From positions 1 through 48,722 of the forward strand of contig DATLSH010000067.1 of the NCBI GenBank assembly GCA_035534235.1: a DNA stretch of 48,722 nt, in the 5' to 3' direction. The notes beneath the pieces are model-generated. The model saw nothing but the letters and a program-made list of their open reading frames with translations. It was not told the DNA's origin and ran no database searches. Origin of the DNA: Bog-473 sp035534235 (GTDB lineage: Bacteria; Actinomycetota; Acidimicrobiia; Acidimicrobiales; RAAP-2). This document shows, piece by piece, positions 39,494 through 48,585 of the stretch. A program made the position numbers and the translations under genes. Numbering within the stretch: the first letter of the stretch is position 1; each line of letters starts with the position of its first letter.

Positions 39494-41419
39494 CTACGCA
39501 GCGTGCGATTGGCTGATGAAGGTGGCGTACATATCGGCGTAGTGCCCGCCGAGGGCCACCAGCTCGTCGTGCGTGCCGAGCTCGAGCAGGCGTCCGTCAC
39601 CCACCACCACTATCCGGTCGGCCCGCATGGCGGTCGAGAGGCGGTGGGCGATGAGCACGGCCGTGCGTGCCTGGAGGAGCACATCCAGCGCGGCCTCAAT
39701 CATGGTCTCGGACTGCAGGTCCAGATTGGAGGTGGCCTCGTCCAAGACCAGGACGCGCGGCTCGGCCATGAAGGCCCGGCCCAGGGCAATGAGCTGCCGT
39801 TCACCCGACGAGAGGGACTGGCCGCGCTCGTGGACCACGGTGTCGAGCCCGAACGGGAGGCGGTTGACGAGCTCGGTGAGGCCGACCTGGTGCACCGCCT
39901 CCCAGACGGCGTCGTCCGATGCTTCCGGGCGGGCGAACGAAATGTTGTCGCGGATCGTCCCGGCGAAGAGGAACGGTTCTTGGGGTACCACGCCCAGCTG
40001 GCTGCGCAGCGACGAGAGGGTGACGGTGCGCAGGTCGTACCCGTCAATGAGCACCCGTCCCGCCGTGGGGTCGTAGAAGCGCGTGACCAGCTTGGCCATG
40101 GTCGACTTGCCCGCTCCGGTGGCACCGACGAAGGCGACCGTCTCGCCGGGCTCAATGGTGAGGTCGATGTCGACCAGCACCGGGACGGCCGGGTCGTAGC
40201 CGAAACTGACATGGTCGAAGGTGATCCGGCCCTCAATGGAGGGAAGCTCCACGGCGTCGGGGCTCTCGGTCACCGTTGGCTCGTTGTCGAGGAGGGTACG
40301 TAACTTGAGGACGGAGGCCTGGCCCTGTTGGTACGAGTTGTACTGCTGCACCAGGAGCTGAATGGGTTGGAAGAAGCGGTTGACGAAGAGGAAGAACGTG
40401 GTGAGCTCGCCGATGGACAGCTCGTGGTGCAGGTTCATGTAGCCACCCAGGGCGAGGATGACCACCTGGCCCACCACGCCCAGCAGCTGGGACCCCGGAC
40501 CGTAAATTCCGTTGATGCGCCCGGTGTAGTTGTTGGCATCACGGTACGCGCCGACCACATTGCGGTGGTGCACCACGTTGTGCCGCTGCCGGTTGTGGGC
40601 GGTGACGATGCGCACTCCCTGCAGGCTCTCTGAGAGGTCGGCCAGGACGAGGGCGATACCGTCTCGTACCTTGTCGTAGCCGCGCTCGGAGGCCCGTTTG
40701 AACCAGACGGACATGGCGATCAGCGGGGGCAGGACGACCACAATGGTGATGAATGCCAGCTTCACATTGGTCGTGAAGAGGAAGACGGCGATGACCACCA
40801 TGGTCAGGCCCTGGATTGCGAACTGGGCCAGTCCGTCCTGAAGCAGCTGCTGGAGGTTCTCGATGTCGCTGGTCATGCGGCTCATGACGACGCCGGCCTT
40901 CTCCTCGGTGAAGAAGTCGAGGGAAAGGCGCTGCAGGTGGCGGAAGATGGTCACCCGAAGGTCGTTCATGACCCACGAGGCCAGGCGGCCGGTGACACGG
41001 ACCTGGCCCCACTGGGCAACGGAGGAGAGAGCCACCGACAACAGGTAGATGGCCGCGATGAAGACCACCAAGCCGAAGTCGTAGTGCCCGGGCGACATGC
41101 CACGGTCGATGGCGACGCCGGTCAGCTTCGGTCCGAGCTGGGTGGCCAGGCTGATGACCGCCACCAGGCCGATGGCGAGGGCCAGCATGCCCGGGTACTC
41201 CAGTAGCAGCCCGCGCAGGCTGAGCCGCTGCCGTTCATGGGTGGTGGGTTGGTGGGTGAACGTGACGTCGGAGTCGCCGCGGTGGGGCTCCCCGGCCAGC
41301 AGGAGGTCGACCCCATCCTGGAGCTCGGAGGGAATGCCGCCGAAGGGCAGCCCCGGCTGCGCCTGACCCGGAGGGCCACCTCCGCCCATCGGCGGTCCGA
41401 TGCCGGCTGCGCCGAACAT
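39494..41419 (-). CDS. ABC exporter half-transporter, variant-signature subunit
   Basis: 641 aa. Cytoplasmic Gly/Pro-rich leader, six transmembrane helices (about 75-355), then an NBD with Walker A GATGAGKST, Q loop VPQEPFLF, variant signature LSSGERQL (canonical LSGGQ), Walker B LVLDEATSNLD with catalytic Glu, and H loop IAHRLST. With the upstream subunit it forms a heterodimer; the variant signature here faces that subunit's degenerate Walker B. Its ATG overlaps the upstream TGA by one base. Confidence 0.88.
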   Translation of the reverse strand: MFGAAGIGPPMGGGGPPGQAQPGLPFGGIPSELQDGVDLLLAGEPHRGDSDVTFTHQPTTHERQRLSLRGLLLEYPGMLALAIGLVAVISLATQLGPKLTGVAIDRGMSPGHYDFGLVVFIAAIYLLSVALSSVAQWGQVRVTGRLASWVMNDLRVTIFRHLQRLSLDFFTEEKAGVVMSRMTSDIENLQQLLQDGLAQFAIQGLTMVVIAVFLFTTNVKLAFITIVVVLPPLIAMSVWFKRASERGYDKVRDGIALVLADLSESLQGVRIVTAHNRQRHNVVHHRNVVGAYRDANNYTGRINGIYGPGSQLLGVVGQVVILALGGYMNLHHELSIGELTTFFLFVNRFFQPIQLLVQQYNSYQQGQASVLKLRTLLDNEPTVTESPDAVELPSIEGRITFDHVSFGYDPAVPVLVDIDLTIEPGETVAFVGATGAGKSTMAKLVTRFYDPTAGRVLIDGYDLRTVTLSSLRSQLGVVPQEPFLFAGTIRDNISFARPEASDDAVWEAVHQVGLTELVNRLPFGLDTVVHERGQSLSSGERQLIALGRAFMAEPRVLVLDEATSNLDLQSETMIEAALDVLLQARTAVLIAHRLSTAMRADRIVVVGDGRLLELGTHDELVALGGHYADMYATFISQSHAA

Positions 41420-43473
41420 CAGACGACCCCTCCTGGTTCATCGTCGGAGGCGGGCTCAATGTCAGCGGCGGGGTCAATGTCAGCGGCGGGGTCAATGTCA
41501 ATGTCAGGCTCGGCGTCGGGGTCGGTGACCTCGGCCTCGTCAGTGTCCGCCTGGGCCAGGACCTCGGCGTAGAGGGGTGTGGAGGCCAAAAGCTCGGCGT
41601 GGGTGCCGTCGGCCACGATCTGCCCGCCGTCGAGCAGGACCACGCGGTCGGCCAGGCTGATGGTGGAAAGGCGGTGGGCCACGATCAGCGTGGTCCGGCC
41701 TTCCATCAGGATCCGCAGGCCCGCGTGGATCCTCTGCTCGACCTTCACGTCGATGGCGCTGGTGGCGTCATCGAGGATGAGGATGGGCGGGTTGATCAGC
41801 AGGGCGCGAGCGATGGCGATGCGCTGGCGCTGCCCGCCAGAGAGGGTGTAGCCGCGCTCACCCACGACTGTGTCGTAGCCCTCGCTCAGGCACTTGATGA
41901 AGCCGTCGGCTCCGGCGTGCTTGGCGGCGGCGACGACCTCTTCGTCGGTGACGTCGGGACGCCCGAATGCGATGTTGTCCCGGATGGAGACGGAGAACAG
42001 GAAGGGCTCATCGAGAACGACACCGATGTTGGCGCGCAGGCTGGTCAGGGTGAGGTCGCGGACGTCGTGATCGTCGACGTAGACGGCCCCACTGCTGACG
42101 TCGTAGAAGCGGGCCAGCAGGCGGGCCACGGTCGACTTCCCGCTCCCGGTCCGGCCGACCAGGGCCACCGTCTCTCCTGCATGCAGTCGGAGATCGAAGT
42201 TCTCCAGCACGTCAGGATTCCCACCGTCCTCGACGGAAAGGGCCAACCGGCTGGCCGTCCCGTAGGCGAAGCGCACGTCCTCGAAGCGGACTTCGCCCCG
42301 GCAGTTGAGCAGTTCGGTGGCGTCGGGCCGGTCGACGATGGTGGCCTTCTCGTCAAGGATCTCGTATATACGCTCGGCCGACGCGGCGGCGCGCTGACCC
42401 ATCATGATGAGCATGCCCAGCATCATGAAGGGTGCCTGCATCATGAGGAGGTACACGTTGAACTTGAGAATGGCGCCCAGCGCCAGGTGGCCGTGGATCA
42501 CCATGTAGCCACCGAGGAGAAGGACGAGGACCAGGCCCACCTGGGAGAGGTTCTGAATGAGCGGTGAGAAACGTGCCCGCAGGTCGGCGTCCTTGATGTA
42601 GCCCCACTGCACCTTGTCGGCGGCCGTGGCCAGCTGGCGGAGCTGCTGCTCCTCGGAGGCGAAGGACTTGACCACGCGCACGCCGTTCACGTTCTCGTCC
42701 ACCACCGTGGCCACCTCGGCCAGGCGGGACTGGATCAGCCACGACACGGGGAAGAGGACACGCCGCATGCGCACGCCGGTCACGTAAATCAAAGGCATCG
42801 TCACCATGGAGACCAACGCCAGCGGCACGCTGGTGGCCAGCATGTAGCCGAAGGCGACGACGGCGATGGAGCATTGCACCAGGATCATCGGCGCGAAGGT
42901 GAGGTACATCTGGACCGAACGGATGTCGGAATTCGCCCGCGAGATGAGCTGTCCCGACTGCACCCGGTCATAGAAGGGGAACGACAACCGGGTCAGGTGC
43001 TCGTAGATGCCGTTGCGAAGGTCGAACTCAATGGCATAGGCGACCCGGAAGAGGAACGTGCGTGAGACGTACCCCGCCACCCCGCCGATGAGGCCGAGAG
43101 CGATGACCCAGTAGACGTAGTAGTGCAGCGGGACGGTGCGGGTGATGAGGGAGTTGTCGATGGCATCGCTGAGGAGCTGTGGAACCTGCACCTGGAGGAC
43201 CAGGCCCAGGAATGACATGATCAGCGCGGTAAGGAAATAGCCCTTGTGCGAAGCGACGATCGGATAGGCGCGCCGGAGCCAAGACTTGGACGAGTCCGGG
43301 TCGACCGTCGCCTTGGGGGCCGCGTACTTGCTCGTTACTCCCATGGGGACGTAGCTCGCTAGGGGCTGGCGCAGTTTCCCGGTCTGCACCGAGCCGTTGC
43401 TACCGGCGCCAGTTGCCGAAGCCCGCTCGTCGTCCGACCGCGCGCCGATCGCCTGATCCTGGGTGGTGCTCAC
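41419..43473 (-). CDS. ABC exporter half-transporter, degenerate catalytic-site subunit
   Basis: 684 aa from GTG at 43473. Six transmembrane helices (about 75-360); NBD with Walker A GRTGSGKST (440-447), altered Q loop VLDEPFLF (Gln missing), signature LSGGQRQR (544-548), Walker B LILDDATSAID with Asp569 replacing the catalytic Glu, and H loop VAHRLST. This asymmetry is typical of heterodimeric multidrug exporters such as BmrCD or TM287/288. An acidic tail with DPAADI repeats ends the protein. GTGA overlap with the MarR gene. Confidence 0.88.
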   Translation of the reverse strand: MSTTQDQAIGARSDDERASATGAGSNGSVQTGKLRQPLASYVPMGVTSKYAAPKATVDPDSSKSWLRRAYPIVASHKGYFLTALIMSFLGLVLQVQVPQLLSDAIDNSLITRTVPLHYYVYWVIALGLIGGVAGYVSRTFLFRVAYAIEFDLRNGIYEHLTRLSFPFYDRVQSGQLISRANSDIRSVQMYLTFAPMILVQCSIAVVAFGYMLATSVPLALVSMVTMPLIYVTGVRMRRVLFPVSWLIQSRLAEVATVVDENVNGVRVVKSFASEEQQLRQLATAADKVQWGYIKDADLRARFSPLIQNLSQVGLVLVLLLGGYMVIHGHLALGAILKFNVYLLMMQAPFMMLGMLIMMGQRAAASAERIYEILDEKATIVDRPDATELLNCRGEVRFEDVRFAYGTASRLALSVEDGGNPDVLENFDLRLHAGETVALVGRTGSGKSTVARLLARFYDVSSGAVYVDDHDVRDLTLTSLRANIGVVLDEPFLFSVSIRDNIAFGRPDVTDEEVVAAAKHAGADGFIKCLSEGYDTVVGERGYTLSGGQRQRIAIARALLINPPILILDDATSAIDVKVEQRIHAGLRILMEGRTTLIVAHRLSTISLADRVVLLDGGQIVADGTHAELLASTPLYAEVLAQADTDEAEVTDPDAEPDIDIDPAADIDPAADIEPASDDEPGGVV
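41456..41491 (-). repeat. 18-bp tandem duplication in the exporter's acidic tail
   Basis: TCAATGTCAGCGGCGGGG at 41456-41473 is repeated exactly at 41474-41491, and TCAATGTCA follows as a third partial copy. It encodes the DPAADI units of the acidic C-terminus. Copy number may vary between strains. Confidence 0.85.
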
Positions 43474-43997
43474 TGCAGCTGTCTCCGAGCCTGGTGAAAA
43501 GTGGTCAGGGCCCGGCCCCACAGCTCGAGTGACCGCAGAGCCGTGGCCTGATCCCGGCCCGGGAGGCAGCCGGCGATGGACGCCAGGTACTCGTCTACCG
43601 AGCGGTCGGCTTCGGCGACGGTGCGGACACCCTCAGCGGTCAGTCGCAGAGCGATCTTCCGCCGATCGCTGTCCTCCTGCTTGCGTTCGACCAGGCCGCG
43701 TGCCACCAGGCCGTCAATGACGGCGGTGATGGACGGGGGTCGCACGGCGAGGCGATCCGCCAGGCCCGAAGCCGCGGCGGAGCCTTCGGCCAGAATGCCC
43801 AGCACGCGGTACTGGGGCAACGTGAGGTCCATCCGGGCCAACGCCACCTCCACTCTTTTGGAGAGCCAGGCCGCCACGCGCCCGTACGTCCCGGTGGCCG
43901 GGCTGTCTCCGGCCGGGCCGGTGATGGCGGTAGTGGTGGCGGCGGTGGCGGCGGTAGCGGGGGAGATGGAAGGGACGCTGGACACTTCGACCATCAT
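43470..43997 (-). CDS. MarR-family transcriptional regulator
   Basis: 175 aa from ATG at 43997. An Ala/Thr-rich leader of about 35 residues precedes the MarR core: LTLPQYRVLGIL, helix-turn-helix GLADRLAVRPPSITAVIDGL, wing GLVERKQEDSDRRKIALRLT. It heads an operon with the two ABC half-transporters, coupled by GTGA overlaps. A 17-bp palindrome lies 3 bp before the ATG, so autorepression relieved by an exported drug-like ligand is likely. A longer start at 44036 would cover that palindrome and the DUF3151 stop. Confidence 0.85.
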   Translation of the reverse strand: MMVEVSSVPSISPATAATAATTTAITGPAGDSPATGTYGRVAAWLSKRVEVALARMDLTLPQYRVLGILAEGSAAASGLADRLAVRPPSITAVIDGLVARGLVERKQEDSDRRKIALRLTAEGVRTVAEADRSVDEYLASIAGCLPGRDQATALRSLELWGRALTTFHQARRQLQ

Positions 43998-43999
43998 AC

Positions 44000-44016
44000 A
44001 GTTAGATGCTCTAACT
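44000..44016. promoter_or_regulatory. MarR operator-like palindrome
   Basis: AGTTAGA (44000-44006) and TCTAACT (44010-44016) are perfect 7-bp arms with a 3-bp spacer, directly next to the marR ATG. The right end overlaps the stop codon (CTA = TAG on the reverse strand) of the upstream DUF3151 gene at 44015-44017. The reverse-strand TATAGT here could be a -10, so a bound repressor would block it. Confidence 0.65.
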
Positions 44017-44455
44017 ATAAAGCGCGTGACCCCCACTCGGGGTCCAGCTGGCGGAGGAAGAGGGCGCAGCGCTCCTCCTCCTCGACTTCGCCGATCGCCG
44101 CCGCGGCCAGCTCAAGGGCGTGCAGCGCCCGCAGGAAGCCCCTGTTCGCTTCGTCCCGCCACCGCACGTAGCCCGAGCCGCGCCAGCCGGCGGCGCGCAG
44201 GGAGTCCAGCCCGCGGTGGTAGCCGACCCGGGCGAAGGCGTAGCGGTCGATCGGGTCCTCGGCCAGCTCGGCCAGGGTGGCCCAGGCCTGCAGGCAGCGC
44301 GGGTCCCGGGCGGCCACCGCCGAGACGGCCGCCCGCTGCCCGGCCGCCGGAAGGGCCAGGGCAGCGGCCAGGGCATCGGCCACCTCGGGTGCCAAGGGTT
44401 CGAGCACGGTGTCGGAGCTGCCGCTGGTGAATTGGACGGAGTGCTCACTGGCCAT
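44015..44455 (-). CDS. DUF3151 family protein
   Basis: 146 aa. Pattern ARDPRCLQAWATLAELA, DRYAFARVGYHRGLDSLR, WRDEANRGFLRALHALELA and EERCALFLRQLDPEW matches actinobacterial DUF3151, a helical family of unknown function. ATG at 44455. Its stop codon overlaps the operator in front of marR, so read-through transcription into the exporter operon is possible. Divergent from the VOC-hotdog fusion. Confidence 0.85.
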   Translation of the reverse strand: MASEHSVQFTSGSSDTVLEPLAPEVADALAAALALPAAGQRAAVSAVAARDPRCLQAWATLAELAEDPIDRYAFARVGYHRGLDSLRAAGWRGSGYVRWRDEANRGFLRALHALELAAAAIGEVEEEERCALFLRQLDPEWGSRAL

Positions 44456-44528
44456 GGGGCCATGTTATGACTGCCTCCGGCAGACTCGGACGGGCACCGA
44501 CCGGGACCGACCGGGAGGGGACGGGGAG

Positions 44529-45710
44529 ATGCTCGGGACAGCGAAGCTGGTGGCCTTCGTGCCGGTGACCGGCGTGGCACGGGCGCAGGAATTCTACGTC
44601 GGGACCCTCGGGCTCACCCTGGTGAGCGCCGACCATTACGGCTGCATGCGGAATGCCAACGGCAACACCCGGCGCATGGCCCGGGTCGACGGCTACAGCT
44701 TCCCGGGCCACACCGCGGTGGGATGGGAGGTGCCGTCCATCGAGCGCTCGGTACGAGCTCTCGTCGCAGCAGGGGTGGAGGTGCAACGGCACGACGGGAT
44801 GGGACAGGACGAGCTGGGGATCTGGACGGCTCCATCGGGGGACCGGGTGGCCTGGATCACCGACACTGAGGGCAACACGCTTTCGGTCACCCAGTCGGCC
44901 CGAGGGGCACTGTCTCCGCTGCGTGGGCGGAGCGGAATGTCGACTGGCGGAGGCCGGACGGTACTCTTCGCGCCTGTGGGAACCCAGCGACCTGAGTTGA
45001 CGCCTTCGTTCGAACGCCACCCTGCCTTGCGCGGTCGTCAAGCGGAGGCCCACGACCTGGCCCAGGTGCTGCGCCGCCTCATCCGGTTGTCGGTCAGTAC
45101 CGCTCCCTCCGCCGCGGAGACGGCGGCGTTGACGGCGCGGCTCAACGAAGTGGCGGATGAGCTGGAGACGCACCTGCCCGAGGTGCCGCTGCCCCGCTTC
45201 ATGGCGCCGGACGAGTCGCCTGGCGCCGACTCGGAGCCGCGGGACCGGCCCCTGGGGGGCCTGATGCCCTTCGATCTCGTCGTCGGCGGGTTCAACCCGT
45301 TGGCGCTCCCGGTCACTCTCGCCTTCGCGCCGCCCAAGGCGTTCGGATACGCCACTTTCGACGTGGGCTACGAGGGCGCGCCGGGCTGCGTGCACGGGGC
45401 CGCCCTGGCCGCCACCTTCGACATCATCCTCACGGCGGCCAACGCCATCGCCGAGGCCACCGGTCCGACGGTCCGGCTGTCGTTCCGCTTCCGGCGCCCC
45501 ACGCTGATCGGCGAGGAGGCCGTCTTCGAGGCCTGGGTCACCGAGGTGACCGACCGGCGCATCTTCTCCCGCGGCCAGGTCGTGCAAGGGGGAGTGGTGA
45601 CCGTCGAGGCCGAGGGCGAGTTCGCCATCCTGAACGGTGCCGGGGTCAACCGGATGGCTTCGGGCCGCCGCAGGTCCTTCGATGCCGCGGCCGGCGGGGG
45701 CGGGGAGTAG
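44529..45710 (+). CDS. VOC domain fused to a PaaI-like hotdog thioesterase
   Basis: 393 aa from ATG at 44529, GGGAG upstream. Residues 1-125 form a VOC domain (LVAFVPVTGVARAQEFYVGT ... VAWITDTEGNTLSVTQ). After a Gly/Arg linker a full hotdog protein follows, with VRALRGR-type helical lead-in, PSFERHPALRG, APGCVHGAALAATFD (active-site region) and FRFRRPTLIGEEAVFEAW. No stop separates them. An in-frame GTG at 44976 with TACTCT 9 bp before it could start the thioesterase alone. The next gene is another hotdog thioesterase 9 bp downstream. Confidence 0.75.
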   Translation: MLGTAKLVAFVPVTGVARAQEFYVGTLGLTLVSADHYGCMRNANGNTRRMARVDGYSFPGHTAVGWEVPSIERSVRALVAAGVEVQRHDGMGQDELGIWTAPSGDRVAWITDTEGNTLSVTQSARGALSPLRGRSGMSTGGGRTVLFAPVGTQRPELTPSFERHPALRGRQAEAHDLAQVLRRLIRLSVSTAPSAAETAALTARLNEVADELETHLPEVPLPRFMAPDESPGADSEPRDRPLGGLMPFDLVVGGFNPLALPVTLAFAPPKAFGYATFDVGYEGAPGCVHGAALAATFDIILTAANAIAEATGPTVRLSFRFRRPTLIGEEAVFEAWVTEVTDRRIFSRGQVVQGGVVTVEAEGEFAILNGAGVNRMASGRRRSFDAAAGGGGE

Positions 45711-45719
45711 CGGCCCGTC

Positions 45720-46148
45720 GTGCGCAAATCGTTGGAACCGTCGCATGACCCGGCCGCCTACGCGTTCGCCCACCGCCTGCGCACCCGGTTCGCCGAGACC
45801 GATGCCATGGGGATCATCCACCATGCCGCCTACCTGGCGTATCTGGAGGAGGCGCGGGTGGCGTATCTCAGGGATCTGGGCCATCCCTACGGCGAGGTGC
45901 GCACCGGCGGGCTCGACATCGCCGTGCTCGAGGTGTTCGTCCGTTACCACCGCCCGCTCCACTTCGACGAGGAGGTCGAAGTGCGCCTGATGGCCGGCGG
46001 GGTCACCCGCACCACCTTCCAGATCGCCTACCTGCTGACGGTGGGGGACGAAATGCGTGCCAATGCGGTCACCGTGCACGGGTGCGTCGACGGCCGCGGC
46101 CGGGCGGCCCGGCTGCCGCTGTGGGTGGGCGAGATCTTCGGGGGGTGA
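45720..46148 (+). CDS. YbgC/4HBT-type acyl-CoA thioesterase
   Basis: 142 aa from GTG at 45720, GGGGAG upstream. LRTRFAETDAMGIIHHAAYL carries the Asp (DAMG) nucleophile/base of 4-hydroxybenzoyl-CoA thioesterase/YbgC enzymes, then VRYHRPLHFDEEVEVRL and NAVTVHGCVD. Hydrolyses acyl-CoA, probably short-chain or aryl. Adjacent to the VOC-hotdog fusion and likely on one transcript. Confidence 0.85.
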   Translation: MRKSLEPSHDPAAYAFAHRLRTRFAETDAMGIIHHAAYLAYLEEARVAYLRDLGHPYGEVRTGGLDIAVLEVFVRYHRPLHFDEEVEVRLMAGGVTRTTFQIAYLLTVGDEMRANAVTVHGCVDGRGRAARLPLWVGEIFGG

Positions 46149-46278
46149 AGGATTGGCCCAGCGTTTCCGTCACTGCATCGACCGGTCTGCAGGGCTTTCG
46201 TCGCCGGTCGATGCCCTTGTGGGCTATCGGGATGTCCTACTGGGTACATGGCGAAGCGGAACAGGCGAAGGAGAGACG

Positions 46279-47204
46279 ATGCGCATACGTGGCTTGACTC
46301 GTTGCCTGGTGTTGGGCTCCCTGGTGGGCGGAGGTACGCTCACCTTGTTCGGAACTGCTTTCGATGCCGCTTCGGGCATCGCTGCCACACCGGGCACCAT
46401 CACAACCGTTGCTGGCATCTCAGCCTCCCACGGAAACTCAGGGAACGGGGGGCCGGCCACAGGGGCGCAGCTCTGGAGTCCATATGGAGTCGTGTGGATG
46501 CTTCGGGCAATTTGTACATACCTGAACGTGATAACTGCGACATACGCAAGGTGACTCCGGCGGGTGTCATCACCCGCTTCGCTGGCAACGGGACGTGTGG
46601 TGCTCCAGCTGGGAACGGTGGACCGGCAACCAGCCCACGATTGGGTGGTGTGGAAGCGCTGGCCACTGATGCGTCGGGCGACTTCTATGAAGCCGAGTAC
46701 GACTATCACGTCGTCAAGAAGATCTCCTCCGATGGCAGCATTTCTGCCTTCGCGGGCACGGGCGCCAGTGGGAACTTGGGTAACGGCGGTCCCGCCACGA
46801 CGGCCGAACTGGAGGCGCCGGAAGGACTTGCCGTCGATGCGTCGGGCGATGTGTTCATTTCTGATGCCGACGCCAACGTGGTCCGAATGGTCAATCCGGC
46901 CGGAGTCCTCTCCACCTACGCCGGCACCGGCACCCATGGGGAAACGGGCGACAACGGGCCGGCTTCCAGCGCCGAGCTGGAGTCACCAGTCGGAGTGTTC
47001 CTCGATTCCGCAGGCAACCTGTTCATCAGCGACTTCGATGCCGAGGTGGTTCGAGAAGTCACTCTGGCTTCCCCCACCGGGCAGGGCTACTGGATGGTGG
47101 CCTCCGACGGCGGCATCTTCACCGAGGGCGACGCCGGGTTCTTCGGGTCCCAGGGCGCCACGCCGTTGAGCAAGCCGATCGTGGGGATGGCGCCAGGGTT
47201 GTAG
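46279..47204 (+). pseudogene. Frameshifted secreted NHL-repeat/42-residue-repeat surface protein
   Basis: Starts with signal peptide MRIRGLTRCLVLGSLVGG and TTVAGISASHGNSGNGGP in one frame up to LWSPYGVV. At 46491-46494 the expected VDASGNLYIPERD continues one frame over, so one base is missing. The second frame carries three NHL repeats (GLAVDASGDVFISDADAN) and then joins one unit GQGYWMVASDGGIF-x2-GDAGF of the Acidimicrobiia repeat, ending at TAG 47202. Broken in frame and short of repeats; a sequencing indel could explain the first defect only. Confidence 0.65.
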
Positions 47205-47334
47205 GGCCAAGTGGGCGGCTTGGGGGCTCCGGGCCCTGATTCCGGCAGGTCGACCCCGGCCCGCCAACCCAGGTCGGCGCGGGGGGATGCGGCGTCCCCC
47301 TCCAGATGTCACACCCTCATGCTGTGATGTCGGG

Positions 47335-48477
47335 GTGGGACTGGAAGCCCTGAGAGGAGCCATCGACGGTTTGGCCGAGGACGACCCGGCGACCTGGGCG
47401 GACCCCGAGTCGCTGGTGGAGTTGCAGCGCCAGCTGGCCCGTCTCGACGCCTATGTGAGCGCCGCCTCGGCGGCCTTTGACACCTCGGGAGCCTGGGCCG
47501 ACGACGGCGCCCGGTCGGCCCCGGCCTGGCTGGCCACCCGCTGCCGGTTGCCCCGGGCCCAGGCCCGCCGCCAAGTCCGCCGCGGCCGGGCACTGCGCCA
47601 TCTGCCCGCCACGGCTGCGGCCTTCATGCAAGGCGGGATCAACGGCGCCCATGTCGACGCCATCGCCGCCCTGCGCCGGCCGGGCACCGAGGCTCTCTTG
47701 GAGCGTGACGAGGCCATGCTGGTGAGCCAGGCCGGGCGCCTGAGCTTCGCGCACTTCACCCGGGCCCTGGCCTACTGGGAGCAGCGGGCCGACCCCGACG
47801 GCGTCGAAGAGGCCGCCGCGGCGGGGAGGGAGCGCCGGGACGTCTTCATCGCATCGAGCTTCGGGGGCATGTGGTTGGGCCAGATCACCCTCGACCCCGT
47901 TTCCGGGGCCATCGTGGCGTCCGAGCTGGAGCGCCTGGAGGCGGAGTTGTTCGAGGAGGACTGGGGCAAGGCTCGGGCCGAGCTCGGACGGGAGCCCAAG
48001 GTCCACGAGCTGCGGCGGACGGCGCCCCAACGCCGGGCGGACGCCCTGGTCGAGATGGCGACGCGCTCACGGAGCACGCCCGATGACGCCCGCCGCCCCG
48101 AGCCGCTCTTCACCGTCCTCGTCGGGTATGAGACCCTGCGCGGGCGCATCTGCCAGCTGGCCCAGGGGATGGCACTGGCCCCCGGGTCGCTCGTCCCCTG
48201 GCTGGACCGGGCCTGGCTCGAACGTGCGGTCTTCGAGCCGGGCGGCCGAATTGAGGTCGGCATCCGGGCCCGCCTCTTCACCGGGGGAACCCGGAGGGCC
48301 ATTGAGGTGCGCGACCAGGAGTGCACCCACCCTTACTGCGACGAGCCGGCTCACCGTTGCCAGGCCGATCACATCATCCCGTACTCCCAGGGCGGCTTCA
48401 CCACCCAGGACAACGGCCGCCTCCTGTGCCCCTTCCACAACCGGATGCGGAACCAGCGGCCGCCGCCGGACGACTAG
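47335..48477 (+). CDS. DUF222-HNH endonuclease-like protein
   Basis: 380 aa from GTG at 47335 (upstream ATG 47287 possible but without a ribosome-binding site). N-terminal DUF222 (ARLDAYVSAASAAFD, ARSAPAWLATRCRLPRA) and C-terminal HNH with CTHPYCDEPAHRCQADHIIP and LLCPFHNRMRNQR, Cys pairs and HH for zinc and catalysis. Such REP13E12-type genes are multicopy in actinobacteria and have mobile-element-like behaviour, but no terminal repeats are visible here. Function unknown; possibly DNA-cleaving. Confidence 0.82.
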   Translation: MGLEALRGAIDGLAEDDPATWADPESLVELQRQLARLDAYVSAASAAFDTSGAWADDGARSAPAWLATRCRLPRAQARRQVRRGRALRHLPATAAAFMQGGINGAHVDAIAALRRPGTEALLERDEAMLVSQAGRLSFAHFTRALAYWEQRADPDGVEEAAAAGRERRDVFIASSFGGMWLGQITLDPVSGAIVASELERLEAELFEEDWGKARAELGREPKVHELRRTAPQRRADALVEMATRSRSTPDDARRPEPLFTVLVGYETLRGRICQLAQGMALAPGSLVPWLDRAWLERAVFEPGGRIEVGIRARLFTGGTRRAIEVRDQECTHPYCDEPAHRCQADHIIPYSQGGFTTQDNGRLLCPFHNRMRNQRPPPDD

Positions 48478-48479
48478 AG

Positions 48480-48505
48480 GTGACTCCCGTGGAGGAAGGA
48501 GTCAC
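48480..48505 (+). terminator. Hairpin after the DUF222-HNH gene
   Basis: GTGACTCC (48480-48487) pairs with GGAGTCAC (48498-48505) in a perfect 8-bp stem with a 10-nt loop, 2 bp after the stop. No T run follows. A 25-codon frame starting at 48480 is more likely a chance product of this hairpin. Confidence 0.4.
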
Positions 48506-48585
48506 GATCCGACATCCGAAGGTGGAACCGCTGGCCGACTACCGGACCATGCCCTGACAGGGGACCCAGATGTCGACCACAATGG

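Noticed and set aside
48480..48557. A 25-codon GTG-initiated frame after the HNH gene
   Set aside because: Begins inside an 8-bp hairpin more simply explained as a terminator; no recognisable sequence.
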